Assembly: GCA_902477615.1 (NCBI GenBank)
Contig: CABSHY010000072.1
Span: 1-6,712, forward strand
Length of the DNA stretch: 6,712 nt
Direction: 5' to 3'
Source: an uncultured Sutterella sp.
Lineage (GTDB): Bacteria; Pseudomonadota; Gammaproteobacteria; Burkholderiales; Burkholderiaceae_F
Shown here: positions 6,283 through 6,712 of the stretch, in pieces
Position numbering within the stretch: the stretch's first letter is position 1
How the letters are laid out: every line of letters begins with the position of its first letter
Made by a program: the position numbers and the translations under genes
Notes under the pieces: generated by a model
Told to the model about the DNA's origin: nothing
Seen by the model: only the letters and a program-made list of their open reading frames with translations
The model's database searches: none

Positions 6283-6505
6283 GAAGAAACACTGTAGATA
6301 ATCTTACGTAATCAAACATGAGAAAGCCGAAGGCGCTGTCAGACAGCCTGTTGAATATCATAGGGTTTACCCTTATTCCCTTATGAGGCATTGACAGTTT
6401 CTTCTTGAAGTCATGGTGGGCAAATGAGGTCTGTATAGATCGATGTAACAGCCCGTAGAGATTAGTAGATGTGCCTCTTGGCATGATTTGATTTGTAAAG
6501 ATTGA
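6283..6505 (+). other. Proximal non-coding part of the IS1111 right end
   Basis: No credible gene is seen. AAGAAGAAAC (6281-6290, overlapping the transposase stop) is matched by GTTTCTTCTT (6397-6406), a 10-bp inverted repeat enclosing smaller stems: GCTGT/ACAGC (6335-6347) and ATAGGG/CCCTTAT (6360-6376, one bulge). A TTGACA at 6391-6396 has no convincing -10 at normal spacing. The downstream limit of the transposase mRNA or part of the guide RNA may lie here. Confidence 0.4.
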
Positions 6506-6655
6506 GGTGGTGTAAATTCAGTTAGAAGTACACACCGAGTTATCCACATTTTTTCTTGCTACGGCCCACTAGAAAGGGTGAGCGCTTCGAAAAAATATGG
6601 ATAACTCTCCCGATAAGGTTCGGGCTTTGCGCTCAATATAAATTGAGCCACGGGA
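6506..6655 (+). ncRNA. Bridge-RNA candidate in the IS1111 right end
   Basis: A run of adjoining stems with almost no spacing: 6506-6536 (8 bp with one bulge, 14-nt loop); 6537-6607 (19-bp stem with one mismatch, GAGTTATCC.../...GGATAACTC, around an internal loop of about 11 and 8 nt and a small tip stem 6567-6580); and 6608-6655 (outer TCCCG/CGGGA, inner GCTCAAT/ATTGAGC at 6631-6648, with an 18-nt unpaired left side). A 5' stem-loop followed by two stems with large internal loops is the published plan of IS110 bridge RNAs, and the IS1111 group encodes them in the right end. Promoter and exact ends are not seen, and folding was by eye. Confidence 0.45.
6540..6548 (+). promoter_or_regulatory. 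Consensus DnaA-box sequence inside the IS1111 right end
   Basis: TTATCCACA, an exact match to the standard DnaA box, with an inverted near-match (TTATCCATA on the minus strand, 6604-6596) in the opposite arm of the same 19-bp stem. It may be fortuitous or may serve DnaA binding; no other origin features are present. Confidence 0.3.
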
Positions 6656-6685
6656 TAATTTTATTTAAAAACCCTTGACAAACGT

Positions 6686-6695
6686 GAGGGTTCCA
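6686..6695 (+). repeat. Right subterminal inverted repeat of the IS1111-type element, with a nearby TTGACA
   Basis: GAGGGTTCCA, exact inverted copy of 5097-5106. Part of it also pairs locally with AACCCT (6670-6675), making a 6-bp inverted repeat that encloses most of TTGACA (6675-6680). An outward-facing -35 at this place could form a promoter with a -10 element once the ends are joined in a circle. Confidence 0.6.
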
Positions 6696-6697
6696 GA

Positions 6698-6712
6698 GAT
6701 TGATTTTCACAA
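6698..6712 (-). pseudogene. Possible porin fragment upstream of the IS1111-type element
   Basis: If the element is removed between 5090 and 6698, the last 15 bases read in frame into the porin on the minus strand (C-E-N-Q-S-NLGANYDFG) without a stop. This is what a single insertion would predict, but 15 bases cannot prove it and the exact junction is uncertain. The N-terminal two thirds of the porin, with its signal peptide, would lie to the right of the window. Confidence 0.3.

Larger units (their letters stand above)
5091..6697 (+). mobile_element. IS110-family element, IS1111 type, inserted in the porin gene
   Basis: TGGAACCCTC at 5097-5106 is repeated inverted as GAGGGTTCCA at 6686-6695: a 10-bp perfect pair bracketing a DEDD transposase. 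IS1111-type elements have such inverted repeats slightly inside their ends, with several extra bases on the left and about three on the right. The outer limits given here assume that spacing and are good to a few bases. The short left end (about 60 nt before the start codon) and long right end (about 410 nt) also fit IS1111 rather than classic IS110, whose long non-coding part is on the left. Confidence 0.75.

Noticed and set aside
6391..6439. Promoter for the bridge RNA from TTGACA (6391) and TATAGAT (6434)
   Set aside because: The spacing between them is about 37 nt, far outside the normal range.
6155..6484. Minus-strand open frame of 109 codons
   Set aside because: It overlaps the transposase 3' end antisense and the structured right end; it shows no recognisable motifs or SD.

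Overview
The window reads as a chromosomal segment of a Gram-negative bacterium, most likely a betaproteobacterium of the order Burkholderiales. A Sutterella/Parasutterella-like gut lineage is a guess. The basis is a proteobacterial-type MiaB and a porin with beta-barrel repeats ending in Phe. No rRNA, tRNA or CRISPR array was seen.

Layout. Positions 1-1192 (minus) hold most of miaB, a tRNA-modifying radical-SAM enzyme that runs off the left edge. Positions 1278-2732 (minus) hold a 484-residue regulator-like protein with a Schlafen/AlbA_2 domain, a GHKL-type ATPase region and a C-terminal winged helix. It is preceded by a 19-bp perfect palindrome plus a third half-site. Positions 2914-3020 carry two minus-strand intrinsic terminators. 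From 3034 to the right edge lies a minus-strand outer-membrane porin gene broken by two different insertion sequences.

The first insertion (about 3102-4764) is an IS200/IS605-superfamily element without tnpA. It sits directly 3' of TTAC and has a hairpin near each end. It carries a tnpB that is split by a frameshift; the catalytic D-E-D residues are kept but the zinc-finger cysteines are missing. The 3' part of tnpB and the right end fold into three consecutive hairpins that look like an omegaRNA (reRNA). Its guide would be read from the porin sequence. Removing the element restores an in-frame porin end (GYTY-RNEDSKW...GLVHSF).

The second insertion (about 5091-6697) is an IS110-family element of the IS1111 type. 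It has 10-bp subterminal inverted repeats, a DEDD transposase with strong SD, and about 410 nt of non-coding right end rich in hairpins, where a bridge RNA is expected. The last 15 bases of the window can continue the porin frame.

The main interest is that two RNA-guided mobile systems, a TnpB/omegaRNA element and an IS1111/bridge-RNA element, lie about 330 bp apart in one porin gene. Each departs from its family: TnpB lacks its zinc finger, and the IS1111 transposase has Thr-Gly where the family usually has Ser-Gly.
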